A stretch of 64,000 bases of DNA from Epiperipatus broadwayi (lineage: Eukaryota; Onychophora; Udeonychophora; Euonychophora; Peripatidae), in contig JAQFVV010012546.1 in the NCBI GenBank assembly GCA_028023455.1, positions 1,629,501 through 1,693,500 on the forward strand, written 5' to 3'. Both the position numbers and the translations under genes were made by a program. Positions 36,601 to 48,854 of the stretch are shown here, in pieces. The first letter of the stretch is position 1. Each line of letters opens with the position of its first letter. A model generated the notes under the pieces. It saw only the letters and a program-made list of their open reading frames with translations, made no database searches and was not told where the DNA came from.

Positions 36601-37938
36601 AGTAATTAGCTTTTAAAATTATATACTATCCAAAATACTACTTTTCTCCATCTTGTAAATTTCCGAACTAATCCAGCGTTTGTCATATTTCTAGGGTAAA
36701 GTTTCCGATATATTTTCATTATATATGATGTTCCCATGACTATTTGCTTGCAAATTGAGCTTCAATTTAGAGACGATCGATAGGGAAAAAATTAAGTTAA
36801 TACTGCATGTCTATTATTTAAAACTTTTAGAGATTATTTATAACGACACTCTTGTAATTTTTTAAAAAATGATTTTAGAGCGTCTATAAATTTACTTAGC
36901 TATTTTTTTAATAGCACAATTAACTTGATAATTCAATCACGAAGTCCTCTCCTAACAATTGAACTGAGCTTTTATACTGGAAGAAACTTCCCATTTGATT
37001 GGTAGATTAAACAATCAACTTTGCTGGCTTATTTACATATTTACCAACAACACAAAATTAAAAATAAATAATGACTTATTTAATATTTAATATTTATTAC
37101 ATTATTAAATTTCTAAAATAATCTTTATCGTTTATTTAAATCTATTAAACATTTTTTTTAAAAGTATATTATCTTACTTGATTTTAATTTTAACTTTTAT
37201 AAAATTATTTTTAAATAAACTAAGTATTTTTTATACGTCATATTTTTAAAACAATATTTTAAAATCAGATTTAATATTTCACATTGAATATCTTTATTTT
37301 TATCTCGTGATAACTCACGTATTATTTATAAATTTTACAACATAATTTTTAAAATAGTTTTGCAACTTCACTAAATAACTTCCATGCATGTGTGTGTAAA
37401 TTTAACTAACATCTGTTTTTTTATAACACAAGAAACGCTTCTCATCGTCTAAAAATAAACTAACAATTGCATTTTTTAAAATAAATATTTTTTAAATAAA
37501 TAAGATATTATAATAGATTTTAAAATAATTATCCAATATTATTAAAATCAAATATTAGTCTTCTATTTAAGTACTTACAATAATTAAAATATTTATATTC
37601 TCTTATAATATTATTTTATCAACAACAAACATATGCATTTAATTTTAACTTGTCTTTTAAACACTTTTAGCTTTAAATACCTATTTATTAAATATATTCA
37701 TGCAGTATTGATTATAGCCATTTTTCCAACTATATATTATAATCATCATCATTTTAAAATGTCTCTCTCAATATCAGCACAATTTTACATATCAAATACT
37801 CATAGATTGCTTTCATTAAATCTTTTGAAATATTACCATAAGCAAAATCAACATCACATATTCAAATATATCTTAAATTTAAAATTTTTAATAGATTAGC
37901 ACAAAAATTAAATGGTGACCCATACAAAAGGGCACAAT
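33679..37938 (+). mobile_element. Long non-coding repeat, copy B (LTR-like or TIR-like ends)
   Basis: The 4.26-kb block has both ends set in (TA)n. The left end ATTGTACCCTT and the right end AAGGGCACAAT are inverted repeats with one mismatch. It aligns with copy A (2.94-7.77 kb) at the shared points listed there. It holds no meaningful frame: the longest, 88 codons at 37,633-37,899, is AT-codon rich. The TG...CA ends would suit a very long solo LTR, while the inverted termini would suit a non-autonomous DNA element. No internal tandem LTR pair is visible, and a TA-only flank prevents calling a target duplication. Confidence 0.72.
33952..34012. repeat. Conserved hairpin in repeat copy B
   Basis: GGCATAAGAATACTAT at 33,952-33,967 pairs with ATAGCATTCTTATGGC at 33,997-34,012 (14 of 16 positions). 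It is the counterpart of 3,203-3,267 in copy A, while the loops differ. Confidence 0.65.
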
Positions 37939-38576
37939 ATATATATATATACAAAGATGAATCTAGTTATTTGTTAATAAAAATTTAAGAGAACAATATA
38001 AAGTGGATACTTATTGGGATAAAATCTTTTTTGGAGCATCTAATATAAGTGATATATCTAAAGTTAATTTAAAATCATTCAACAAATAAAAATATGAATA
38101 ATTTTAAATATTGAAATAATAATTACTATGCCACAAGATGTAAGTTTAAATTTAGAAAATGTAACTCTCTTATACTTTGGTATGTGAATGGATTACTAAT
38201 TAAGAAATTATATATTATTCATCAATAAATATCTAACACTTTTAAATGAAGAGAAACATATATATATATATATACATGAGCAATTTAAAAGTATTGCAGT
38301 TTGTAATGTTATAATTGACTATTTATTAGTCTGCATTACAGTGACATGTTTATTTCTTGTTTAAAGAGGTTTATTTAAACTTCATTGTATCAATATTTCA
38401 TACTCTGTAGTCAAGTTGCAATCTTTAAGTGTCCATGTATATTCAATGGACCATTAGTAATAATGGATTTCCATTCTTGCTATTAAAAGGTGAGAAGGTT
38501 GCCTTAACAGCAGTGAGAAATGTTGATTACTATCTTTAATGTGAATGTTTAGGTGGTTACTGGTTGGTATCCAATT

Positions 38577-38577
<1 letters not shown>
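37939..38577. other. AT-rich spacer, no gene seen
   Basis: A (TA)n at 37,937-37,951 follows copy B and another lies at 38,259-38,273. Nothing else is supported. Confidence 0.6.

Positions 38578-38619
<42 letters not shown>
38578..38619. repeat. (CA)n(TA)n microsatellite
   Basis: An AC run changes to a TA run, which ends at ATTGTAACCAG. The minus-strand frame across it is an artefact. Confidence 0.95.
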
Positions 38620-38620
<1 letters not shown>

Positions 38621-39344
38621 TGTAACCAGACCAGCACATGACCCTTTTATTACTTCAGTTGTAGCAATTTCCTGATGAGCATGTTGCAGGAAGGAACTAT
38701 CAATTGGAATTACCCAATGCAGATGTTAACCCCCCCCTACAACAATATTTCCTGCTCATCAGAGGATGTAGCACCATAGAGGCTGGAAGCATCTAGACAT
38801 TTATATGTTTGGTTTTTCAAATGGCACCACTAGAGTTCCATCTCACTACAACCTGACTTACCTAGGTCTAGTTATGCCAGATGTAGCTCAGGAGGCATGA
38901 GATTCTCATGAACAAGTGCAATGAATGATGAGTGATGCAATAAAAACAAAATAGAATTGGACAACTGGATAACTAAATTTGATTTTTAGTAACAATAATT
39001 TTATTTAATAACAATTAATTTGCAAGTTCTAATAAATTTCATTCCTATCCATGTGATGACTCATTTTCATTTCATTTATGGAAAGGTTAGAAGCAGTTTG
39101 TTGATCAATAGTTAATTTGCAATTCATTTTAATAAAGTTCATCCTTCATTTCAAATGAAGGCTCATTTTGATGTATCTTAGGTAAAGGATTCAAAGGGTC
39201 TTTTATCTAGTAGATGTCTACCAATTCTGCATGAATATTTTCCACTCTGTATTCCACATCTGTACATCTTTTTAGGTAGGTAAATAGGTAAGATGAGCTA
39301 TTCCAAATCTGTAAGGTTTCTATAATTCAGCCAAGTATCAATGT

Positions 39345-39800
39345 ACATTGGTTCTCATAAGTTTCATTATTTTCTTTGTATACAATCGAAATTCATGTAA
39401 GCATTTGTAATTTTTATAGTACATTATTTTATTCTATTATCAAACAGGTAACATGAACAAATCTTGGTTTGTGGACTATTCATAGTCCAGTTAGTGTAAA
39501 TGTGCATCTATGTGCATAAGTTTTATTACTTTTTTCACATAATACCAATATGCATGTAAGCATTTATAATCCATATAGTCTTTCATTATTTTATTTATAT
39601 TTATCAAAACAGTAATGTGGTTTAAATTACTCCCACAAAATTAATATTCAAGTAAGCATCAAGCATTGGTAATTTTATATCAATATGCAGATAAGCATTT
39701 AGAGTCCATATAGTATTTCATTACATTTATGAAATCCAGTAATGGGGTTTAAATTACTCCCCCAAAATTAATATTCAGGTAAGCATTAAGCATTTTATTT
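39345..39800. repeat. Diverged tandem array, ~135-160-bp unit, 3 copies
   Basis: Units carrying (G/T)CA(T/G)(G/A)TAAGCATTT recur at 39,392, 39,552 and 39,687. The last two share GTTTAAATTACTCCC(A/C)C followed by AAAATTAATATTCA and then AAGCATT. Confidence 0.8.
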
Positions 39801-39909
39801 ATACTTTATCACGAATAAATGATTTTCATAATTTTAGTTTCATTCATAATTTTTCAGTAACAAACATATTTTCATGCAGATACATTTATTAATAATTCAT
39901 TTTTTATAT

Positions 39910-40045
39910 ATTTATAATAAAGATGTTTTGTTTGTCTTTTAAAACATATATAATTTTAGTTTAAGAAATACGTTTTATCTTTTAAAAACACATAATTTTA
40001 GTTTAAGAAATACGTTTTGTCTTGTCTTTTAAAAAACATATATCG
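39910..40045. repeat. ~42-bp tandem repeat, about 2.7 copies
   Basis: ATAATTTTAGTTTAAGAAATACGTTTT recurs: the phrase TAAGAAATACG is at 39,962 and 40,004, with a third partial unit either side. Confidence 0.85.
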
Positions 40046-40924
40046 AATATTTTTATAAAATCATTACCTTCATTTATCCAGTTGTCACTTCAAAAAGGGG
40101 TCATCGCATTTCAACTGATTGGCATTATTTCCTTTCTATGATGTCTATCCAGGCAAATCTAGAAAAATCATGGCTTAGAATGAAGAGATGAAGCTGTTGG
40201 TTTATTTTTCCATCGTTATAATTTCCTTAATAAAGCTTTCTTTTTCCATCATTAACAGAGGTTCTTTAATATCCTTTTAAAATTGAAATCTTTTTTTTTT
40301 TCAAAATTCTTCTTTGACAGCTACTTGAAAAATATCTCTTTGGAAAAAATATAACTATTTGATCTCCTTAAAATCTCTCTGAAAAAACTTTTTAAAACTC
40401 TTTCAAAGTCTCTTGTTTTAAAATCAAATGTAATCTGCACTGAACTTGCAACTTGACTATTTATATCTGATTCTTGGATGGATTAAACAGCCTTTTCCCA
40501 CTGTACCTAATTTGCATACTGCTCTCATTTAAGCCCTATTGCCTTTCTCTTCATAATGATCAGATAATCTACTTTTTAGTGGGATAGATAAGAACGCATA
40601 AAGATTAAGCCATATTTTTCAATTTACTAACTTTGCCTCAAGTGATTATTACACTTTATTCGAAAACATCCAAAAATTAAAAATGTAATCAATTTAATAC
40701 ATGCCAGCTTTAAATAAATATGTGATATATTTAAATTATATCGTAATCCAAAACTATAAAATCAATAATGATTTTCTTTATTATTTTCTTTTCTCAATTA
40801 TAGAAAATAATGATTTTTTTGTAATGTCATAAACTAAACTTTTTTATACATCTGCTGTTTTTTAAGGTGGGAGGCTAACTAGCTCTTAGAATAAATATAC
40901 ATGTGAAACATCATTCTTGTTTCA

Positions 40925-42439
40925 ATATATATATATATATATATATAACAGTAATAATGGTAAATGTAAAGAAGTGACCTGAAAATGAGAGTCTTAACTT
41001 ATTGTGTTTTTAGAGTGGTAGCACAGTTCTGATGTCTATTTCAAATTACAAACTAATAGTATATCATTGTTCCAGAGAAGTCATATTTGTGAAAACTTTT
41101 AAATCCAAAGTACATTTTATTGATTACAATATTCTATGTATATATCCAAATTATTCTTTCAAATAATAATTATTTGGTTTATATGACATTAAACACATAA
41201 GTACTAGTTTATATTCATGATGATGCAAAGATATATCCTCTCATGAACGAATATCATTTTAAAATATTATAAATGAATTGATGCTAGCTTTATCTAGGAT
41301 GATATGATTGGAAGTTAAACTAATCCCTATCTTAAAAAAAATTGCTCAATCGATCTAAAAAAATTACACCTGCAGGTATATATGACTCTTATACATATTT
41401 TGACATTTGTATTCTGTCTTTGAATTGCAGGTAATATCCATTTTAAAAGATAAAAATATTTTGATGGTTTACAATGTAATAAAGCAATTTTGATAATTTT
41501 TATTTTTATAATCAATTGTGTTTTCCCACAAAATTTTCTCAATGTGCCTGCTCATTGACAAATAATAGTGCTTCTTACCCCTCCATTTTGTTCAGTCAAC
41601 TATATACTTTAATGGAAATAATAAGAAAATCATATAAAAAAATTTATACATGATTATGTTTAAAGCAAAAACAAAAGAAAGAATGAGTTCAAACTATTCA
41701 ATTCTATTTATAAGATTTTTATTTTATTGATATCAGTCTAACTATAGCAATCCTCTATATTCACTCTTTAAGTGATTTCCAGTAGCATTTTATAAATAAA
41801 ACATCTTATTAGAAATAAAAAAAATGATTTCACAATTATTACATATTATAAATATTTACATTTTTAATATACAAATAATATTTTTCATTCTAACATAAAT
41901 TAAACAATTTACATACATTTTTCATATATTATACTGGAATTATATTTTTATACATATTTTCTCAATATAATATCTCATACACCTAAAAAGGACAAATATA
42001 TTTGAAATATTAAATATTTGTTTGTATTGTTTATAATTTACTATCATGAATGCGGTAACAAAAATGAAACATAAGAAAATAATTGTAATTTTACCCAACC
42101 TACATGCTTTATTATTTACATATTCATTTTTCTGTTTAAAATGAATAAAGTCAATTTATAATCTTACAATTCAATTAACATAAATTGAGATACTGCCAAA
42201 TCTCTAGTGCTCGTTACAACACATAACTGACAGCCAATCAGATGTCCAGGATAGCTATCTAAAATGACATCCAAACCTAAACACACATAAGTTAACATAT
42301 TCACCATCCAAAAATCAAACAAGAAAGATAAAAAATTATGACTTTTCTTTTTACCATATACTGGCGTACATCTCAAATTTTAGCAGGTACAGTATATATA
42401 TATATAATATATATATATATATTATTTTATCAACTCATA
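40925..42439. other. AT-rich spacer with (TA)n tracts, no gene seen
   Basis: (TA)n lies at 40,925-40,947 and a broken TA tract at 42,394-42,423, next to the third copy of the foldback module. Two minus frames of about 70 codons (41,327-41,542 and 42,164-42,376) show no known domain. Confidence 0.6.
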
Positions 42440-42713
42440 CCCCCACTCTCCACACTATCTCATAACACTGATACACCTGAACACACATATGTTGAAAAGA
42501 TAAATAATCACCAATATACATATTTCATGCTAAACCAGCAATCATCAGTTGGTCCAGATTACCATCTCTACACATATATGCTACAAGTGCTCAGATATAT
42601 ATTAAGATAGCAAATTCTCCTACTTTAATGGACAGGCTTCAATCTACTCCACACTCCAACTCTTCAACCGTCCATCCAATTGAAAATCTGATGATGGAAC
42701 GCTCAAAGGCCAT
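42440..42713 (+). repeat. Lone copy of the 25.8-27.2 kb repeat module
   Basis: It matches the module from CCCACTCTCCACAC to GCTCAAAGGCCAT, including CAGCAATCATCAGTTGGTCC. It is flanked by TA tracts on both sides. The plus-strand frame that reads through it also occurs in the 25.8-kb copy, but only because the DNA is shared. Confidence 0.92.
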
Positions 42714-45700
42714 TATATATATATATATTTCAATCAATTAGTTGTATATAGGACTAGTCTCCTAATTTATTGCATTTAAGTAAAATCCTTTTGTATTAAT
42801 ATAATGTAAATGCACTGAAAGAATTGATTAACAATACTCCATAACATTTTGAAGATATAATAAAAAGATCATAAGGTAAATGATTATGTCAATCTCTTTC
42901 TATAAGTGTTATTAAATCTACCATTTTAAAAACATATTTCATTTGGATTGGATCACTCAAACATTTATAAATTAATAGATGAAGTAATATTTATTGTTAA
43001 TTTAGTCTTCATTTTTATGGAAAATGCAGATTTCTTTTACAATATAAAAATATGTTAATAGTCAACTGCAATTAGGAAATAATTAAAATTGTTCAAAACA
43101 AAAGGGAATTTATTGCAAAAAAAAAGAAAAGAAAAAAAATATAGCAATACAAGATGTCAAATAAACTAAAGGATTATATATAATATATTTTGACGGGTCT
43201 ATATTTCAAAAATTCATTTGTATAAATATTATTGCACTTATGTTTAGTTTTTGTTATTCATTTATGTGGGATTATTAATTATAAATCTATGCATAGTAAC
43301 AAACATAATGCTTCATTGTAAACAATATGCTAAAACAAGAGCATCTCTCTAGTGTAGTTGTTTCTATAGGAAGACTGGTAAATCAATGACATAATATTTA
43401 CCATAATGATAGTACTTTTAAATCTCTATTTCCAATCTTTTCTCCCTATGCTTTCTTTAATGATGACTGGGATTCAAGGTTGGTATGTTGCAAAACATAT
43501 TTGTTGTTTTAAGATAGTGAATTGAATGATTTATTATGATTTATATTTCTAGCTAGTGGATATATCTTCTACAGTTAATAAACAATTGAAAATATTAAAA
43601 TAAATAGTTATTGACCTAAACTCAGTTTATGTAATTGTCTCAAGAAGGTTGATTTGGGTTCAAAATCTTAGATTGTTATACATTTTCAAGATTTTGTCTT
43701 GAATAGAGAAATGAAGTTAAATGTAAATATTGGAGCATGACTGCACTGCCCCCTACTTTTAAACTCTAATCTTATTGACAAAAGTAAGATCCAGAAACTG
43801 GTCTGGTGATGAATATTTAAAGACACTACCATCTAGTAATAAATGATTATTCTACTTTACTATAGATGCTCTTATTTTATTATACATATGTATGCATGTA
43901 TGTATAGCAAAAATCAATCCAATATTTAGATAAAGATATTGATAAAATGTCTAATTGGTACATCGCAAGCCTTTAAGTTTGTCCATATAGAGTTATAACT
44001 AAAAAAAATATATATTGTTTTAATTTAAAACATAAAATAACATCTTAATCAGTTTGGATGATTATAAAAAATAACCTTTGGCTACCTGACACTTTTTTGA
44101 TCTAATATTTATACAATATGGTAATTTCTGACATTTCAAAAATAATTTTCTCAATATCCATACTGTGCAATACGTTAGCTACTTCAGAAGTTGAAAATAT
44201 TTTTTATTAGATGGAATTAGGGGGGGTTAGTAGGTATTATAGTAAAATCTCTATTTAGAAGTATTAAAAAATATATATCATTAAAAGCCAGTCAACACTT
44301 AGACAATCCCATTATCATTAAAAATCAACAATTTCAAACCGTTGTCAAGGCAACCTCCTTTTAACAATATATATATATATATTAACATCTTAACTTTTCC
44401 TTTTAATTTTAAAAGTTTAATATCATTCTTAATAGCTTTTTTCTTCGTTGGAATTTTTTTATTATTATTACTGAATTAGTAGTAAATTTTAAATTGAGAA
44501 AATATTTTAAAAAGTAATATATGTGTCATATATATATTTTTTACAATTGTAATTATGAAACAGATGATACGTTTTGGTCTAAAAAATTAATTTTTAATTC
44601 AACTTTATCTAAATTCAGCTGATAAAAAATATTACTTTTATAAAAGCAATTCTTCTGGAATTAATTTGAAACTGACGTTTATTAACAAATCATCAATTTC
44701 TAGCAACAAAGATGAGTTGATCTATATTAAAATTTTCAATAAGTATCAGATGATATTAATTTGTTTTGTCTATAATCTTTTGTATAAAAAGCTAATATTC
44801 TGAATAAAAGCAGATTGTTAATTTTCTGCCAAAGGTAGGTTATGAAACAATTTGGGTTAAATTTAATGACGACTTTAATGACAAAAAACGACTAAAAAGA
44901 CTCTTCATGTGGAAATATAAATTGTTAATAATATATCATTTTTGTATATCCATATAAAATATGATTTTAAATATACAATTATATTATGTGCATATATATA
45001 TATATATAAGAAGACAAGATAAAATAGTCTTTTAACTGACCATATGCAGCCAAAATCTTCTTCTTTATCCACTATATTAAATCACTAACTGAAAAGAAAA
45101 TATTCTAGTGATTCACAAAATGTTACGGTGATGTTTTATGTTTTTTTTTTTGTTTTTTTTTTTGTTTTTAAATGAATATCTTGATAAGAACAATTACTGA
45201 ACAATAATAGGATTAATTATAAACCAGTTACATGGTAAATAATATAATATTAATTATTGAAAACTAAAAAGAAAATTTAAGTTTCTTCCAGACTTGAATA
45301 TATCGGTTCTCTTGCATGACATGCATATACTCTGACCTATATGTTATAAAGATATGTAATATATATTATATTTTTTAAAAATATATGATTAGTTATCTGT
45401 AGCATATTTTTGATGTATGTATATATATTATTAAAACATAACTAATCATTAATTTTAAAAAGTTATTTAATTAAATCAAAAACAAACATGTAAATGAATA
45501 AGTAACTAGGCACACATATTAATGCATAAAAAAATCCATTACCTATTCCATCAGTATATAGTATTTGTTATAAAACAATAATTTCATTAGGTGATTCTAA
45601 AAGTTTATCTTAATCTCACTTCATGCATGAACATTGTGACGTTTCATATTTAATTGATATGCATATTTCTAATTAAAATATTAAAAGACACTATTTTCAA

Positions 45701-47246
45701 TGCTTCAAATAATTTTAAAGCAAATTTTTAACGTGCTAATTTTTTTTTTTTTACATTTATAGAAAATGTGGGTTGAATTCAATTAGCAACATGGGATACA
45801 CTAGTACAAAGTTTATAGATAACACATAATACTTTATTTACATACATAGCATTGACATAAAAAAATAATAGTAAATAAAAAAATGCTTTGACTAGTATTT
45901 ATTCATTTACATGCTTGTGTGATTAACATTTTTTGTTACACACATATATAAGCACATTTTGCCTTATGTCTTGGACATATTTTTCATATCTAAGTCTTTG
46001 TTTTATAATTACGAATTATTTATTGCATATATATGTATATTTAATTCTCTGACCATATTCATAACAAATAATGTTGATTATAAATGAATAATGCCCAGAT
46101 AATTAATAAATTCAAATCATAACATTATTTATCAGTTTAAGTATAAAAATATACTTTAAATTATAATATTTATGTAAAGTATATAATTTATGATCATGCC
46201 TTTGAATTTGAGTTTATTTAGAAGGATCTGCCCAAAATAGGCAAAAGATAATCGCTTCTTTTTATTATTTACATTTATTTAATTTTATCTTTATTATTTG
46301 GAATGTATTTAACACATTTTCCTGCTATGGTGTTGATATGCATTTATACTTTTAGGTTCTAACTATGTTTAGTGAAAGGATATCTAGCTATGTAATGTAT
46401 TGATGTTTTGTCAGATTCATATTTTTAAAAAAATGTTTGATTTTTAATAAATTCTAAACCTAATATAAATGATTAAAACCATTTGTAGATTATTTGAAAT
46501 ATTTGCCAGAAAATAGTGCATATATAAAATAAAGGAATGCATATTTGGTAAAAATATTGCACACATAGGATAATGTAAATACATGTATAAAGTAATAAGG
46601 TAAACCATAGTAATAGCAAATCATACAGTAACATTAATAATAATTATATATAAAAAAGCAAAATAAGGCAGTATAATGGAGTCTCCGCATCCACCATCTT
46701 AACATCTACTACCTTCATTTATTCATTGTCCCAATAAAAAAGAAGTATACTAAATAACAATAACAATAAAAATTAAAAAATTATTATAATTTACAAATTC
46801 ATTGAAAAGAACTAATTTTTATAGTCATTTTTTTCTGGCATGGTAATGATTATTTTCTTTTCATGCATTAATTTCTTTAAATTCCATGCTGCTAAATCAT
46901 GCAGATTCACTGACGTGTGAATTTTTTTAGCAATTTTTTGGAATCCAAGTTAAAACAATGTATATTTTCTTTCTAAGCTTTTTTCTTCAAAATAAAGGAT
47001 CATGGTAATTCTACTAAGGCTAAAAGAATTTGTGAAGGTTTTCCTGTAAATGATAAATTATTCTTATTAATTTCATTATAAATAAAAAGAAATTATTGTG
47101 AAGTTAGATGACCATTTGTATTTAAAAAAATGAATCATATGTAAAATAGTGAAAAATAAAAAAAAGGATTATATCTAATTTTACAGCAATGAAAAATACA
47201 TTAAATTTAGTATTTTTCAGAAGGTTTGTGATGATGGTGTTCTAGG
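42714..47246. other. AT-rich intergenic sequence, no gene seen
   Basis: TA tracts are at 42,713-42,728, 44,367-44,382 and 44,993-45,008, and poly-T runs lie at 45,141-45,170. There are no supported coding regions. The low GC and many short homopolymers make all small frames here suspect. Confidence 0.6.
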
Positions 47247-47340
47247 TGTATTTTTATATTGGACTATTTCCATCATCTAATAGGTGTGTTGAATGTCTTT
47301 AGAACAATTTAATTTTATTTAAATATTCCAAATACATTTA

Positions 47341-47465
47341 ACTGTTAATAATATCATAGCAAACAGATTAGTTTATGCACCAACTGTTAGTAATATCACA
47401 GCAAACATGTTAATATATGCACTAACTGTTAGTAATATCACAGCAAACAAGTTAGTATATGTACA
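47341..47465. repeat. Three 42-bp tandem units, left arm
   Basis: Units start at 47,341, 47,383 and 47,425, each with CTGTTA(A/G)TAATATCA(T/C)AGCAAAC-type text. The right arm carries three inverted units (50,241-50,366). Confidence 0.93.
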
Positions 47466-47631
47466 ACGGTTTGAGAGGTATTGTTCTCCTCTCAATTGGT
47501 TAGAGCATTACCATAAAATTCAATAATCAAGAATCTAAGGACCCAGGTTCGAATTCTATGCTAATACTGTCACTGGTCAGGCCAACAACACCTGAAGAAG
47601 AGAGGAGAACAATACCTCTTGAAACATTGTG
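47462..47631 (+). other. tRNA-like sequence inside a 31-bp hairpin
   Basis: TCAATTGGTTAGAGC (47,492-47,506) matches a Pol III box A/D-arm and GGTTCGAATTC (47,546-47,556) matches box B/T-arm, at normal tRNA spacing. The segment is enclosed by an inverted repeat: GAGAGGTATTGTTCTCCTCT near 47,473 and its complement at 47,600-47,620, with weaker pairing to 47,631. A second box-B-like GAGTTCGATCC lies at 47,653-47,663. The acceptor and anticodon stems do not fold into a standard tRNA, so it is more likely a tRNA-derived promoter of SINE type or a tRNA relic. Confidence 0.6.
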
Positions 47632-48170
47632 CATATTGAAGCAGTCGGATCAGAGTTCGATCCTAGCTTCATGTTATTTACCCTAATACTAACCTTAAAT
47701 TTCCGATGCAATGGGGCTTTATACGTTCAATCCACGCTAATTTCCATAATGAATAACTTGTTTCAAATACGTAGTAAAATTAATTAGTTTAGTTTAAATT
47801 GGATCAATTCTCTAAATAAATTCATGATAAAATGTTCATGAATTTACATATATTAAATTGCCTGGATTGTGCGTATATATGTTTGTAAATATTAAATATA
47901 TATAATTGTTCGAAAGTTTCATTGCATCGGGAATACTTGTTTTTTTACTTTTAAATAATTTGTAAAGTTTTGCGATTAAAAGCTACATTCCTTCCAAAGG
48001 CTTTCAAATTCTCAAAAACAACAGTAAAGTTTTATTAATAAAAAAAAAGATAAGAATTCAATTTTTAATTAAAATCAGTTCAGACTTTAAGAATTCATTT
48101 TCTAATTAGGAAAGGAATTCAAAAATTAGTTTGAAAGCCTTATCGAAGGAATGTTTCTGAAAACAACTAA

Positions 48171-48419
48171 TTATAAAAAAAAAACGAGATTGATAACAAA
48201 ATGAGCGCTAGCCGGAGGCATCAGTGAACAGTAGATATATAGCCCTGAAAAGTAAAGAAAAAGACTAGTTTTGGTTGTAGAGTAGTGCAGTGAACTCTGT
48301 GTGTATAAAAATTGTATTTCATCATGATAGAGGGCTAGAACATCAGGGATCTGGCTATGGTTCCTAAAGTCCCGAGGAATCTTCACTGGAGCTGCTGAAC
48401 CGTTTTCTGGATCGATCAT
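48171..48419 (-). CDS. Hypothetical small frame inside the foldback element
   Basis: This is an 82-codon frame. Its first 40 residues (MIDPENGSAAPVKIPRDF, HSQIPDVLALYHDEIQF) have a balanced composition unlike the AT-driven chance frames. The second half becomes hydrophobic (FLYFSGLYIYC). I recognise no domain. It could be an exon fragment captured by the element or chance. Confidence 0.15.
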   Translation of the reverse strand: MIDPENGSAAPVKIPRDFRNHSQIPDVLALYHDEIQFLYTQSSLHYSTTKTSLFLYFSGLYIYCSLMPPASAHFVINLVFFL

Positions 48420-48638
48420 TCTGCTAAAATAATGAAAGCTACTAAAATACTATTCCAGTAGTTAACCAATGATGCCTACATTTCAACAACTTGGAGGAGT
48501 AACTTAAGGACAAGCACAGAATGGTAATATGAACGTTAAACTTTCTGGCCAGTTCGAACTTTATTTTATACTCCTTCTTTTTAAGAGCTCTTTTATTCTT
48601 TAATGTAAATCTTTGTAACACCTTTTAGTTATAAAATG

Positions 48639-48854
48639 CTACTGTAAATCTATAGCGTAATTCTTTAGATCTCTAGTCTTTAAACTTTTTCTTTTCTTAC
48701 TTGGCGGTTCATTTAATATATATATATTTGTGTGCTTTATTAATGTCGTATTTAAAATTATATGCCAATAATTTTTCGACTCGATGAGCCCCTTGGTTCT
48801 ATTTGCCTCACGCAAATAATATAATATAAATTTTATATAGTTATTCTCGCCCAT
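48639..48854 (-). CDS. Hypothetical small frame with basic C-terminal part
   Basis: This 71-codon frame begins MGENNYIKF and contains PPSKKRKSLKTRD, which looks like a nuclear localisation signal. It lies about 220 bp upstream (minus sense) of the 48,171-48,419 frame. No family is recognised and a chance origin is possible. Confidence 0.12.
   Translation of the reverse strand: MGENNYIKFILYYLREANRTKGLIESKNYWHIILNTTLIKHTNIYILNEPPSKKRKSLKTRDLKNYAIDLQ

Larger units (their letters stand above)
38620..40924. other. (TA)n-bounded non-coding block with tandem arrays
   Basis: The block starts TGTAACCAGACC directly after (TA)n and ends at a second (TA)n (40,925-40,947). This is the same setting as copies A and B, and its start resembles that of copy A (TGTACCAGTCC). 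A short inverted repeat (TCCTGATGAGCA near 38,671 and TGCTCATCAGAG near 38,753) is near the left end. Two tandem arrays lie inside. No open frame is convincing. It may be a third, very distant relative of the A/B family; I cannot prove this by eye. Confidence 0.4.

Noticed and set aside
47341-47465. CRISPR array
   Set aside because: The 42-bp units are directly abutting tandem repeats without spacers, and the DNA is eukaryotic.
47488-47570. A functional tRNA gene
   Set aside because: Box A and box B fit, but the acceptor and anticodon stems do not form, so only a tRNA-like or SINE-like promoter is supported.
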